Shown: positions 28,627 to 37,306 of the stretch, piece after piece
How the letters are laid out: each line of letters starts with the position of its first letter
How positions within the stretch are numbered: the first letter of the stretch is position 1
DNA from: Rhodocytophaga aerolata
Lineage (GTDB): Bacteria > Bacteroidota > Bacteroidia > Cytophagales > 172606-1
Assembly (NCBI RefSeq): GCF_030503435.1
Contig: NZ_JAUKPO010000006.1
Span: 186,001 to 250,000, forward strand
Reading direction: 5' to 3'
Length of the DNA stretch: 64,000 bases
Position numbers and translations under genes: made by a program
Notes under the pieces: model-generated
The model's database searches: none
What the model was told of the DNA's origin: nothing
What the model saw: only the letters and a program-made list of their open reading frames with translations

Positions 28627-29529
28627 TTAAAATTTGATACCCATTTTCTTGGCCATATCTATAAACATTTGCGGATCATAATTTTCAGCACCCGGTGAAT
28701 TTAGCTGGGGTTCTTCCTCTAACACAGGCGGTGCAAACGTCTCAGGATGTCCGATTACAAACTCCAATGGCTGACCATCTTCCGGATGTGGACCATTAAA
28801 TATTAGCCCAGCTTGCTGATAGTCTGACTGGCTGAAAGAATAGAGTTTCAGATGCTCTTTGTTTTTCATAAACTGTAATGCTTCCGGAAACGCATCATTC
28901 TTAAGCTCTGGTACAGGCACCAGTTTCCTTACTTCTACACCAGTGAGTTTTTCCAAGGCAACTGCATAGGCAACCACATGCACACCTCCACGAACCAACA
29001 AATAGCCTAACATCTGACGGGCCGTAGGGTCAGAAACCATTTCGTAAACCCGCATTTTGTTAGCTCTGGCACCACACTCCAGGAAGAAGTTATGTAGCAA
29101 ATCCAATTTCAGGTTACCACTGGAAAATACATTTGCCCCAGTCCAGAAGTCACCCATAGAATCCATAGGAAGAGCCGCTTGTCCGCTGGCAATGAAGTGC
29201 CGCGTATTGCGGGCATCTGTGGTGTCAGCCAAAGGCGTTTTAGTTGGATCGGTACCTCTTTTGGAAGTTCCGGTCAGAAGCAAATTAATAGCATAAGAAA
29301 CAGCCTCGATGTGGCCGTATTCTTCAGCCGCAATACTGGCAATCAGATCATAAAATGGCCTAAGCCGGTCGCGGCCTCGGAAATTAAACGATTGAAAGGT
29401 GTAATTCATCAGAGTAGACATTTCTCCGAATTTACCGCCAAGTAATTCTTGAACGGCTGCCGCATCATTTGGCGACGGATTTTTGGGTTTTGGCAGGTCA
29501 ACAGCCAGCCGGTCCATGCGTGAAATCAT
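28627..29529 (-). CDS. Manganese (non-heme) catalase
   Basis: 300 residues of the di-manganese catalase family, which converts hydrogen peroxide to water and oxygen with a Glu/His-ligated Mn pair. The expected ligands are visible: Glu in GKFGEMSTLM (about 36), the EEYGHIE stretch (about 70-76), Glu in FFLECGARANKMR (about 147) and His in GGVHVVAYAVALE (about 180). Residues 1-4 (MISR) may be dispensable; an ATG at 29517 is an alternative start. The gene sits between the two sigma-54 permease units and faces the opposite way, so it is not part of either transcript. There is no signal peptide, so it acts in the cytoplasm. Confidence 0.92.
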   Translation of the reverse strand: MISRMDRLAVDLPKPKNPSPNDAAAVQELLGGKFGEMSTLMNYTFQSFNFRGRDRLRPFYDLIASIAAEEYGHIEAVSYAINLLLTGTSKRGTDPTKTPLADTTDARNTRHFIASGQAALPMDSMGDFWTGANVFSSGNLKLDLLHNFFLECGARANKMRVYEMVSDPTARQMLGYLLVRGGVHVVAYAVALEKLTGVEVRKLVPVPELKNDAFPEALQFMKNKEHLKLYSFSQSDYQQAGLIFNGPHPEDGQPLEFVIGHPETFAPPVLEEEPQLNSPGAENYDPQMFIDMAKKMGIKF

Positions 29530-29835
29530 AGGAAAGTGGTTTGTTTGATTGAGGTGGTTTTAGGAGTATTACTTAATTAAACTTGGGTAAGAGATGCTTT
29601 CGAAAGGTGTACGGCATGGAAAAGAGAAATGTTGGAGGTTTCACCTAAAATATGTGCATTTACTAATTATTTTTTTGTAAGGCTATTTTTAATGCTATAA
29701 AGGAATAGTAGAACTAAAATGGTTTGTTATTTTTTGCAAAAGCCGGTTATGCTACTATACACTTACACGTAGTCTTTAATCAGCCGGCGTAGGATAAACA
29801 ATATTCATTGGGGAGATACGCACAATTTTAAAGGG

Positions 29836-29856
29836 TTTGTTTTACTTTGATACAAT
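29836..29856. promoter_or_regulatory. Enhancer dyad B1
   Basis: TTTGTTTTA-CTT-TGATACAAT. The right half-site is identical to that of dyad A1; the left half agrees at 6 of 9 positions. Centre 29846, 23 bp before the centre of B2. Confidence 0.65.
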
Positions 29857-29858
29857 GC

Positions 29859-29879
29859 GCTGTGTCATTCTGATACAAT
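29859..29879. promoter_or_regulatory. Enhancer dyad B2
   Basis: GCTGTGTCA-TTC-TGATACAAT. Its core, TGTGTCA-N3-TGATACA, differs from that of A1 (TGTTTCA-N3-TGATACA) at one position. Centre 29869, 73 bp from the GG of the -24 element, as in the first unit. Confidence 0.75.
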
Positions 29880-29939
29880 CTCAGCCAAATCTTAGTATGT
29901 TTATATATTAAGCTGCTGATATATAGATAATTGTATACA

Positions 29940-29955
29940 TGGTATTATTCTAGCT
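29940..29955 (+). promoter_or_regulatory. Sigma-54 promoter of the fifth permease
   Basis: TGGTATTATTCTAGCT: -24 GG at 29941-29942, -12 TAGCT at 29951-29955, in the correct register. Five of six positions fit TGGYAY-type and four of five fit TTGCW. The predicted start near 29966 leaves a leader of about 99 nt, close to that of the first unit. Confidence 0.7.
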
Positions 29956-30064
29956 ACGTACTACCTGTGGCTTGCTTAGTGTATGGAAGTATGCCTGTAG
30001 TAAGGTATCTTGTACACATAGTTGAGCAGCCCATTATTTGTTAGTTGTAATAAAAATAATCCCC

Positions 30065-32488
30065 ATGTTTCATAATTATCTCATTATTGCCTGGAGAAAC
30101 ATACAGAAGAACAAGTTGTTTTCTCTGATAAATATCCTTGGGTTGGCTCTTGGTATGGCGGCTTGTCTATTAATTTTAGAATATGTCGTTTTTGAAACAA
30201 GCTATGATACTTTTCATACAGAAGGCAATCGTGTATACCGGGTAGTTGTGCAATCGCCGGAAGACGAAACGTATGTGGCAACTGCCAGTGCTCCCCTGGG
30301 GCCTTTGTTAAAGTCGCGTTTTCCAGAAATAGCCAGCGTAGCCAGATTTTTATATACCAGCGGCGTAGTGCGTATTGCTCAAGCACAGGCAGTTTATAAT
30401 GAAGAAAAATTTGCTTATGTAGATGAGGATTTCTTCCAGGTGTTTTCTTATCCCTTACTTACTCCCCAGTTCCCCGGCTTATTAAGCGAACCTAATACGA
30501 TCGTGATCAGCCAGACGTATGCAAAAAAGTATTTTGGTAGTGAAAAAGCGGTAGGCAAAACACTTACGTTTTATGACCAGTTTGGCGAACATACCTGTAC
30601 GGTTAGCGCAGTACTACAAGATGTACCCATAAACTCACATTTACAATTTCATGCTTTACTTTCTATTTCTACACTGAACACGACGAGCCAGTTCTGGGCT
30701 AAACTCAGCAACTGGAGCTGGACTAGTTTTTATACCTATGTGCAGTTAACCAAAGAAGCCAGTCCCCAGCTACTGGCAGACAAGTTTCCGGGATTAATCA
30801 AACAAGTAGGGGCAGATGAGAAAAGCAAGCTGGCGTTACAGCGCATGACAGGCATTCACTTATATTCCAATCTTCCGGCAGAAGCCGGCACCAATGGGAA
30901 CAGCAAGCTAGTGTATTTCCTTACGACCATTGCCCTCTTTATACTTCTGATTGCTTGGGTAAATTATATTAACTTGTCTACCACACGGGCATTAGACCGG
31001 GCAAAGGAAGTAGGGATACGGAAAGTATCTGGTTCCAGCCGGCCGCAGTTAATCGGGCAATTTCTACTGGAAGCTCTTTTACTGAACCTATTAGCTATTG
31101 TTCTTGCCGTTACATTTGTACAACTGTGTCAGCCATTATTTAATACACTTACTGGCAAACCTTTGTCCATTGCCTTGTTACATACACATACACTGTGGCT
31201 CTTTCTTTTATTGTTGTTTATTGTAGGTGCGTTTTTAGCTGGTGCCTATCCGGCCTTTATTTTATCGTCTTTTAAACCCGCGCAAGTATTAAAAGGTAGT
31301 TATTCTAAAAATTTACGTGGAGCGAGCTTGCGCAAAGCCTTAGTCGTAATTCAATTTGCTGCCTCTGTTACTATTCTCACCGGCACATTTACCATATATA
31401 GCCAGCTCATGTACATGCGCAACAAAGAGCTAGGCATTAATTTGTCTCAACTCCTGATAATTAAGGCGCCATCTGTTCAAGGAGATGAAAAAGAGTTTGT
31501 CAAAAATGTGGGCGTATATAAAAATGAAATGAAGCGGTATCCGGCAGTAAGCCAGGTAACGGCTTCGCAAAGCATACCAGGCAGAGGGTACAACTGGTAT
31601 TCTACCGGCTTCCGGCAACAAACCCGCAAAGCAGACCCTACCCGGAAATACAATGTGTTTTATGTAAATTCTGATTTTTTTGAAGCGTATCAAATCCAAC
31701 TGCTGGCCGGGCGGACATTTTCTTCGGCAAGCCCAACCGATGGAGAAAATAAGGAGGTAATAGTAAATGAGATTGCCCTTAAACAACTGGGATTTGCAAC
31801 CCCAGGCGAAGCTATCAATCAACCAATCTATAATGGCGATACCAGGGAAGGACGCATCATTGGCGTGGTAAAAGCGTATCATCATGAATCCTTAAAAACT
31901 ACCTTGGAGGCGTTAATTGTCTTTCGCAGTGAGTGGGCTAACTATTTTACGCTGCGTATTAATTCTAACGAGCAGGCTGTGCAACAGATAGCGGCAACCA
32001 TAGCAAATGCAAAAAAACAATATCAGGCTTTATTTCCAGGCAATCCTTTTGAGTACTTTTTCTTAGATGACTATTTTGACCAGAAATATCAGGCCGATCG
32101 TCAGTTCGGGCAAGTATTTGGCTTGTTTGCCCTGCTGGCAATTATCGTAGCTTGTCTGGGGTTATTTGGCCTGGCATCGTTCACTATCACGCAACGGACA
32201 AAAGAAATAGGCATCCGTAAGGTATTAGGAGCGTCTGAGAAGGGTATTTTATTGTTGTTATCCAAAGATTTTATTAAGCTGGTATTAATAGCCAACCTGG
32301 TTGCCTGGCCACTTACCTACCTAGGTATGCAACAATGGCTACAAAATTATCCGTACCGTATTGAGCTAAATGCCTGGTTGTTTATACTACCGGCTCTGTT
32401 GATCTTGTTGCTTGCTTCACTTACCATTAGTATCCAGACGATTAAAACAGCCAAATCTAACCCAGTTAGCTCCCTCCGAACCGAATAA
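30065..32488 (+). CDS. MacB/FtsX-type permease
   Basis: 807 residues from the ATG at 30065; an in-frame TTG at 30038 would add nine residues unlike the other family starts, so I rejected it. The start MFHNYLIIAWRNIQKNK and GMAACLLILEYVVFETSYDTFH match the 16454 copy best, which points to a recent duplication of the array's first gene without its CBM48 insert. FtsX signatures are RAKEVGIRKVSGSS and RTKEIGIRKVLGAS. It is the only permease gene of the second sigma-54 unit; two small lipoprotein genes follow 94 bp downstream. Confidence 0.9.
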   Translation: MFHNYLIIAWRNIQKNKLFSLINILGLALGMAACLLILEYVVFETSYDTFHTEGNRVYRVVVQSPEDETYVATASAPLGPLLKSRFPEIASVARFLYTSGVVRIAQAQAVYNEEKFAYVDEDFFQVFSYPLLTPQFPGLLSEPNTIVISQTYAKKYFGSEKAVGKTLTFYDQFGEHTCTVSAVLQDVPINSHLQFHALLSISTLNTTSQFWAKLSNWSWTSFYTYVQLTKEASPQLLADKFPGLIKQVGADEKSKLALQRMTGIHLYSNLPAEAGTNGNSKLVYFLTTIALFILLIAWVNYINLSTTRALDRAKEVGIRKVSGSSRPQLIGQFLLEALLLNLLAIVLAVTFVQLCQPLFNTLTGKPLSIALLHTHTLWLFLLLLFIVGAFLAGAYPAFILSSFKPAQVLKGSYSKNLRGASLRKALVVIQFAASVTILTGTFTIYSQLMYMRNKELGINLSQLLIIKAPSVQGDEKEFVKNVGVYKNEMKRYPAVSQVTASQSIPGRGYNWYSTGFRQQTRKADPTRKYNVFYVNSDFFEAYQIQLLAGRTFSSASPTDGENKEVIVNEIALKQLGFATPGEAINQPIYNGDTREGRIIGVVKAYHHESLKTTLEALIVFRSEWANYFTLRINSNEQAVQQIAATIANAKKQYQALFPGNPFEYFFLDDYFDQKYQADRQFGQVFGLFALLAIIVACLGLFGLASFTITQRTKEIGIRKVLGASEKGILLLLSKDFIKLVLIANLVAWPLTYLGMQQWLQNYPYRIELNAWLFILPALLILLLASLTISIQTIKTAKSNPVSSLRTE

Positions 32489-32582
32489 GATAACTAAAGC
32501 TTACCATTCCTTATAGCTAATATGTAGATAAGCTATGTACCAGCTGGTTTGCCTGCAATAACTCCTTTATTTAGCATTACTT

Positions 32583-32960
32583 ATGAAACAACTTTCTTTC
32601 CTTTTTTTAGCAGTAATTGTAAGCTGTTCAGAAAAGCAATTGTACGAGTCTTCCATACCGGCATCGGGTTCCGCAGCCTATGAGCAGTTGCCTGCTGAAA
32701 TGGTAACGTATGATGCATTTGTAGGTGAGTATCAAATGCAGGGTGCAGATTTTGATAAAGTCCTCATTACGCAGGAAAACGGAAAACTCTATGTACAGGC
32801 AACCGGAGAACGGAAAGTAGAAATGTATCTGCAAGGAGAAAACTCTTTCAATGTGCCTGCTTTTCATGCACTTATCACCTTCAAGGCTTTGGCAGACAGC
32901 AGTTTTTCTGACATTCGCATCCTCTTAAACGGAACAGAGTTCATTGGTAAAAAACTATAA
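32583..32960 (+). CDS. Small lipoprotein with DUF3471-like domain
   Basis: 125 residues. The N-terminus MKQLSFLFLAVIVSCS looks like a lipoprotein signal with Cys16, although the lipobox (VIVSC) is not ideal. The rest (from AFVGEYQM at about 46) resembles the beta-rich DUF3471 module that often ends serine beta-lactamase-like hydrolases (Y-x-G-x-Y start, then VLITQENGKLYVQ). Here it stands alone. The gene is 94 bp after the fifth permease and 2 bp before the next gene, so probably in the same transcript. Confidence 0.6.
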   Translation: MKQLSFLFLAVIVSCSEKQLYESSIPASGSAAYEQLPAEMVTYDAFVGEYQMQGADFDKVLITQENGKLYVQATGERKVEMYLQGENSFNVPAFHALITFKALADSSFSDIRILLNGTEFIGKKL

Positions 32961-32962
32961 GT

Positions 32963-33406
32963 ATGAGACATCTGCAGCTCTTTTCTACACTAGTGTCTGC
33001 TTTAGTGGTTATATGTATACTGGCTAGTTGCCATATCCCTTATCCGGAAAGCATGAGTAAAGCTGAACGTAAAAAGTACTATGATGCATATAACCAAGCG
33101 TATCAACCGAAGAGTGAAGGTAATACAGTACCGTCGGATACATTGCCGCCGGCCTCTCAAATAATAGCATCGGCAGAGGAATTATCTTCTGTTGCATTCA
33201 GCATTCAAAACAATAGTATTTGGCCACAACAGATAGAAATAAGTGGCAACATACTGGCATTTAATCCTTTGGAGACCCGGTATGTAGGCTTTGCTGCCGG
33301 CACAAAAGTTTATCAGTATAACAAGAAAAAGCCATTGGGAAGAGGAAAGTTTTTGTTTGAAATAACCGAACAAGACCTGAATAAATGTTTTGCCTTATTT
33401 AACTGA
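32963..33406 (+). CDS. Putative lipoprotein of unknown function
   Basis: 147 residues. A hydrophobic signal ends in the lipobox LASC, putting Cys23 as the lipidated residue. The mature part has a charged linker (about 31-60) and a C-terminal beta-rich stretch that I do not recognise, IWPQQIEISGNILAFNPLETRYVGFAAGTKVY. It starts 2 bp after the preceding gene, so the pair is coupled. A lipoprotein tied to a permease promoter could be an accessory subunit of that permease; this is inference. Confidence 0.65.
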   Translation: MRHLQLFSTLVSALVVICILASCHIPYPESMSKAERKKYYDAYNQAYQPKSEGNTVPSDTLPPASQIIASAEELSSVAFSIQNNSIWPQQIEISGNILAFNPLETRYVGFAAGTKVYQYNKKKPLGRGKFLFEITEQDLNKCFALFN

Positions 33407-34109
33407 TCCAGACAACACCCTTTGAAAGCAAGCTGGTAAGTAGCATTGTGTATATTCATAGAGCTTGCCAGCTTATCTGCATTTACTTCCACCTCATACA
33501 TCATTTTTTATTTTAGCTTTCATTAAGCGCCTGTTTTATAAAGGCTTACCTATTGTTTTTGTAATCCGGTTATAAAGATTCCGGTATATCCGCTTTTTTG
33601 CGCTTTGCCGTAACTTGAATATGCTTTTTTATTTTGACAGATATTGATCTTCTCGTAGAACTTTATAGTACAAAATAATGTACTATAAGTAGAAGCAAAT
33701 GGAATATAAGATATACTGGCTTTTTTAGTTTATTATTTGGCATGAAGGCATTAGAGCAAAATAAAAATAATAACAAACATAGTAACTTTATATTTCTTGA
33801 ATTATCCCTACCAGTTCTGGTAGTGATTTGCAGAGGGAATCATCCTTTTATCCCTTATTCGCCAGTAGTTTTCTAAAAAGTCTTTTGAGTTGCTTACTGC
33901 CAATAAAATATGAATTATTTTATCGGTGAAGCAAATATTGTTTTGGTAAATTTGAAAAATACATAATTTTATTCAGTAGCAAACAGGTTTTTTCTGTTAG
34001 TGGCATTAGAATTGATGAAGTATTAGTAAATAAAGTACAGATAAAACTTAATAAAATACAGTACGTTTAAAGGGTTTTGTTTATAAAACAGATTTATTAC
34101 TCATTGCTT
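33407..34109. other. Long AT-rich intergenic region
   Basis: 703 bp with no supported gene. It contains a perfect 10-bp inverted repeat at 33663-33688 and a perfect -7-type element TAAATTTG at 33947-33954, though no well-spaced TTG. The strong AT bias towards 34050 suggests the promoter of the downstream gene. An in-frame TTG at 34077 was rejected as start. Confidence 0.4.
33663..33688. repeat. Perfect 10-bp inverted repeat
   Basis: TTATAGTACA and TGTACTATAA around a 6-nt AT-rich loop. It could be a regulator site or an RNA hairpin. No U-run follows. Confidence 0.6.
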
Positions 34110-36329
34110 ATGAAAAGATTGCTGTCTGTGATATTGCCTTTGATTTTTATTTTTCTTGCTTCCCAATTCAAACAAGAGTATAATCTCAGGTCTGTATTGC
34201 AGGCAAGAACAGGAAAATTATGGACCGCCTGGTTCAGCAAATCAGATTCAGCTTCTCCTTTCGCCAGCCCGTATGCGCTCATAAAAGATACAAAAGAGCA
34301 AGTACTCCAGTACCTGAACAATACTAACTTATTTACCGCAGAAAGTCTCAGCTGGCAGTTGCCTTTTACCGGCGATACCACAGCTGAAGTAATTGTGCCC
34401 TTCCGGATTAACATGCAGGGCACTCAGCTGGCTGCTAAAGAAGTGCAATCCAAAGATGTAAAGCCTGCCACTATGCCGATTGTGGTTAAGCAAATAGTAA
34501 GTCCGCAGGTGAAGGCTATGGATTTTGAGTTGTATGAAAAAGCCATTACCGTAGTTAATAACAAACAAGGGTTACTCCCTTTCCGCAGCCTGGACACCTT
34601 GTCTTTTGCTTCTCTTACCATTGGTGAAGCGAAAGGGAATACTTTTCAGGAATACCTGGATAAGTATACGACGTTCCAGCATTTTGCCATTGCCCGGAAA
34701 GATACTTCCTCCAGTGCCTATGAATCTCTGCTAACAAAGTTGGCCGATTACAAAGTAGTAGTAATAGGCTTACATGGGCTCAATACTTCTGCCAGTCAGG
34801 CATATGGCATTCCTCAGTCTACCCGTACTTTTCTGGAAAGGCTCCGGAGCAAAACTACTGTAGCGTTGGTCGTGTTTGGTACACCCTATAGCTTAAAATA
34901 TTTCGACCGCATAGACCATCTCCTGTGTGCATATGAAGATACGGAAGTTACGCAGACCCTTATTCCTCAAGTTCTTTTTGGTGCCGTTTCTGCTACCGGA
35001 CGTTTACCTGTAACCGTGAGCCAGGCGTTGCCCGCAGGTACCGGTGAAACTACTCAAACCCTTAAGCGGCTTGGCTACACCGTTCCCGAGCGTTTAGGTA
35101 TGCATACCCCTACCTTACAACGTATCGACAAAATTGTAGAAGCCTGCATTAAAGACAGTGTAATGCCTGGAGCCCAGGTTCTGGTTGCCAAGAATGGAAA
35201 GGTAATTTATGAGAAAGCCTACGGCTACTTAACGTATGACAAGAAAGAACAGGTAACCAAGAAAACTATTTATGACCTGGCTTCTGTAACAAAAGTGGCT
35301 GCTACCTTGCAAGCAGTGATGGCATTACAGGCCAAAGGGATGCTGAATGTGAAAGCAAAAATAGCCGACTACTTACCCGAACTAAAAGGAACGAACAAAG
35401 AACATATTGTTATTCAGGATTTATTGCTTCATCAGGCAGGGTTGCTTGCTTTTCAAGATCACTGGACGCGTACAAAAGTTGAGTCAGAATTCGACACTAC
35501 GTATTATAGCTATGAGCTGGACGAAATGCATCCACTAGTAGTAGCTACCGGCTTGTATGGGGTGGCTACCCTAAAAGATTCCTTATGGAACTGGACTATC
35601 CAATCCAGATTGATGAAAAAGCCACAGCGTCAGAAATCGTATGCTTACCGCTACAGTGATATAGGTTTCGATATTCTCCAGCAACTGGTAGAGCGGCAAA
35701 CCAACATGTCTCTGGATGCCTATGTAGATAAATATTTTTATCATTCCTTGGGCCTGGATGAACTGACCTTTAATCCGCTGAAAAAATTCAAAGAAAGCTA
35801 TATTGCTCCTACCGAACTGGATAACAGGTTCAGAGGTAAACTGGTACGTGGAACCGTACACGATCAGGAGGCAGCTTTGATGGGTGGCGTAGCTGGCCAT
35901 GCCGGGCTTTTCGGTAATGCGAATGATCTGGCTGTGCTCATGCAAATGAACTTGCAGAAAGGATATTATGGAGGCAAACGGTACTTCCCTGACAACACGA
36001 TTCCTACATTTACCAAAACATACCAGCCTAAAAACCGCCGTGGCTTAGGATGGGACCGCCCTGAACCAGATGGCGGTGGCGGTGTATCGGATCTGGCTTC
36101 ACGTAACTCATTCGGGCATACAGGTTTCACTGGTACTTGTGTGTGGATAGACCCCGACCAGGAGCTAGTATATATCTTTTTGTCTAACCGGGTATATCCT
36201 AATGCGGAGAATAATAAGTTAGCCCGCTACAAAGTACGGGAGAAGATTCAAAGTGTCGTATATGAATCTATGTCTACACCCAAAACTCTGGTGGCTGATG
36301 TAAAAGGAAATAAGCCCGAAACAAATTAG
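34110..36329 (+). CDS. GH3 C-terminal domain / beta-lactamase fusion lacking the GH3 catalytic barrel
   Basis: 739 residues from the ATG at 34110, which begins a clear signal peptide (MKRLLSVILPLIFIFLASQ). Residues about 138-325 match the GH3 C-terminal domain (FELYEKAITVVNNKQGLLPF), followed from about 335 by a serine beta-lactamase fold with SVTK near 392, YSD near 514 and HTGFTG near 668. Full-length relatives in Bacteroidota carry a GH3 N-terminal barrel of roughly 350 residues first; here only about 110 residues of unclear type stand in its place. The barrel supplies the glycosidase active site, so N-acetylglucosaminidase activity is not expected, whereas the esterase/peptidase part looks intact. 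Confidence 0.82.
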   Translation: MKRLLSVILPLIFIFLASQFKQEYNLRSVLQARTGKLWTAWFSKSDSASPFASPYALIKDTKEQVLQYLNNTNLFTAESLSWQLPFTGDTTAEVIVPFRINMQGTQLAAKEVQSKDVKPATMPIVVKQIVSPQVKAMDFELYEKAITVVNNKQGLLPFRSLDTLSFASLTIGEAKGNTFQEYLDKYTTFQHFAIARKDTSSSAYESLLTKLADYKVVVIGLHGLNTSASQAYGIPQSTRTFLERLRSKTTVALVVFGTPYSLKYFDRIDHLLCAYEDTEVTQTLIPQVLFGAVSATGRLPVTVSQALPAGTGETTQTLKRLGYTVPERLGMHTPTLQRIDKIVEACIKDSVMPGAQVLVAKNGKVIYEKAYGYLTYDKKEQVTKKTIYDLASVTKVAATLQAVMALQAKGMLNVKAKIADYLPELKGTNKEHIVIQDLLLHQAGLLAFQDHWTRTKVESEFDTTYYSYELDEMHPLVVATGLYGVATLKDSLWNWTIQSRLMKKPQRQKSYAYRYSDIGFDILQQLVERQTNMSLDAYVDKYFYHSLGLDELTFNPLKKFKESYIAPTELDNRFRGKLVRGTVHDQEAALMGGVAGHAGLFGNANDLAVLMQMNLQKGYYGGKRYFPDNTIPTFTKTYQPKNRRGLGWDRPEPDGGGGVSDLASRNSFGHTGFTGTCVWIDPDQELVYIFLSNRVYPNAENNKLARYKVREKIQSVVYESMSTPKTLVADVKGNKPETN

Positions 36330-36369
36330 TTTGTTAAGGTTAGGGGAAGATAATCAACAGATGGTCTGC

Positions 36370-37155
36370 TTAGTCACTATCTGCTGCCGATTGCCAAGCT
36401 ACCTTTCCTTCCAACGCATGCAATACTGTCTTTTTATAGGTGCGGCTAATAGGCAAGGTTATATCTTTTATCCGAAGTTGCTCACTGTTATACGATTGAA
36501 TTTTACCGCTGTTTACAATGTAGGAACGGTGTATCCGCAGGAAAGAGGCAGGCAGCCGCTCATTCAGCTTACTTATTTTTTCCTTGGTCAGTAAGGGCCT
36601 GGTGGCCGCCGTCATAATTTTTACATAATCTCCCAAACTCTCCAGATAGGCAATTTCATCTTGCATTACTCTAACCGTTTGGCGGTCTACCCGCAGCAGT
36701 AAAAAACCGGTCTGTTGCTTGGCCATTTCTGCTTCAAAGCCCTGGATAACCCGTTGATTGGCAAACGACCGCCGGACAAGCAAAATAAATCCATATAAAA
36801 AAACAATGCAATACAAGGCAGTAGCCAACACAAATACATTAGAGGCAACTGGATTCATGTTCTTATACTGATAATTCGCCAGGAAAATGAATGCCAGGGT
36901 TATAACGATCATTTCCAGATATAGTGAAACAATAAGCAGGTAGATAGAATACAGAATAAACCGGAAAGTCTTTCGCTTGAACAAAAAGTGTGGTGCCAGA
37001 TAATTATTAAAAAAATAGGCTGTCCCGACCACTACCGGTAACAGCATGGCTACAAAGTAAAACGATTCTAGATAATTACCATTTACACTGCCAAACACGA
37101 TGGTGAGTACACTTAGGATAGCAACCCAGAACAATACATGCTTGAGTATCTTCAT
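36370..37155 (-). CDS. LytTR-type regulator with N-terminal membrane domain
   Basis: 261 residues. Four hydrophobic helices (about 6-26, 32-52, 66-93 and 105-127) precede a short linker and a LytTR DNA-binding domain (about 160-255) with FLRIHRSYIVNSGKI, a strong family signature. There is no receiver domain, so it is a one-component membrane-tethered regulator. It converges with the GH3C fusion gene at its 3' end, and its 5' end faces the MotA/TolQ-like gene, a possible target. Confidence 0.88.
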   Translation of the reverse strand: MKILKHVLFWVAILSVLTIVFGSVNGNYLESFYFVAMLLPVVVGTAYFFNNYLAPHFLFKRKTFRFILYSIYLLIVSLYLEMIVITLAFIFLANYQYKNMNPVASNVFVLATALYCIVFLYGFILLVRRSFANQRVIQGFEAEMAKQQTGFLLLRVDRQTVRVMQDEIAYLESLGDYVKIMTAATRPLLTKEKISKLNERLPASFLRIHRSYIVNSGKIQSYNSEQLRIKDITLPISRTYKKTVLHALEGKVAWQSAADSD

Positions 37156-37242
37156 AAGAATAATTTTACCTTAAAAATGGTATTTGTTTCGTAAAATAGA
37201 TAGAATAATCGATGAAATACAGGTTTCGGACCGGATTTTACA

Positions 37243-37274
37243 TTGACAAAGCTATGCGTAGGGTCTTAGTTTTG
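37243..37274 (+). promoter_or_regulatory. Vegetative promoter of the MotA/TolQ-like gene
   Basis: TTG at 37243-37245, 21-bp spacer, perfect TAGTTTTG (-7) at 37267-37274. The implied start near 37281 gives a 26-nt leader. A second perfect -7-type element (TAGCTTTG on the minus strand, 37247-37254) faces the LytTR gene, so the promoters may overlap back to back. Confidence 0.55.
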
Positions 37275-37306
37275 GCCTAGATAAATTTTAATTAAACTGT
37301 AAAACT

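Larger units (their letters stand above)
29530..30064. other. Divergent regulatory region, catalase and fifth permease
   Basis: 535 bp of AT-rich DNA. The half nearest the catalase gene must hold its promoter but shows no clear element. From 29836 on, it carries two enhancer-type dyads, an AT-rich spacer and a sigma-54-type promoter. An in-frame TTG at 30038 lies before the permease ATG at 30065. Confidence 0.8.

Noticed and set aside
30038-30064. TTG start for the fifth permease
   Set aside because: Sister permeases all start M-x-x-x-Y-L; the ATG at 30065 restores this, and the nine extra residues have no counterpart.
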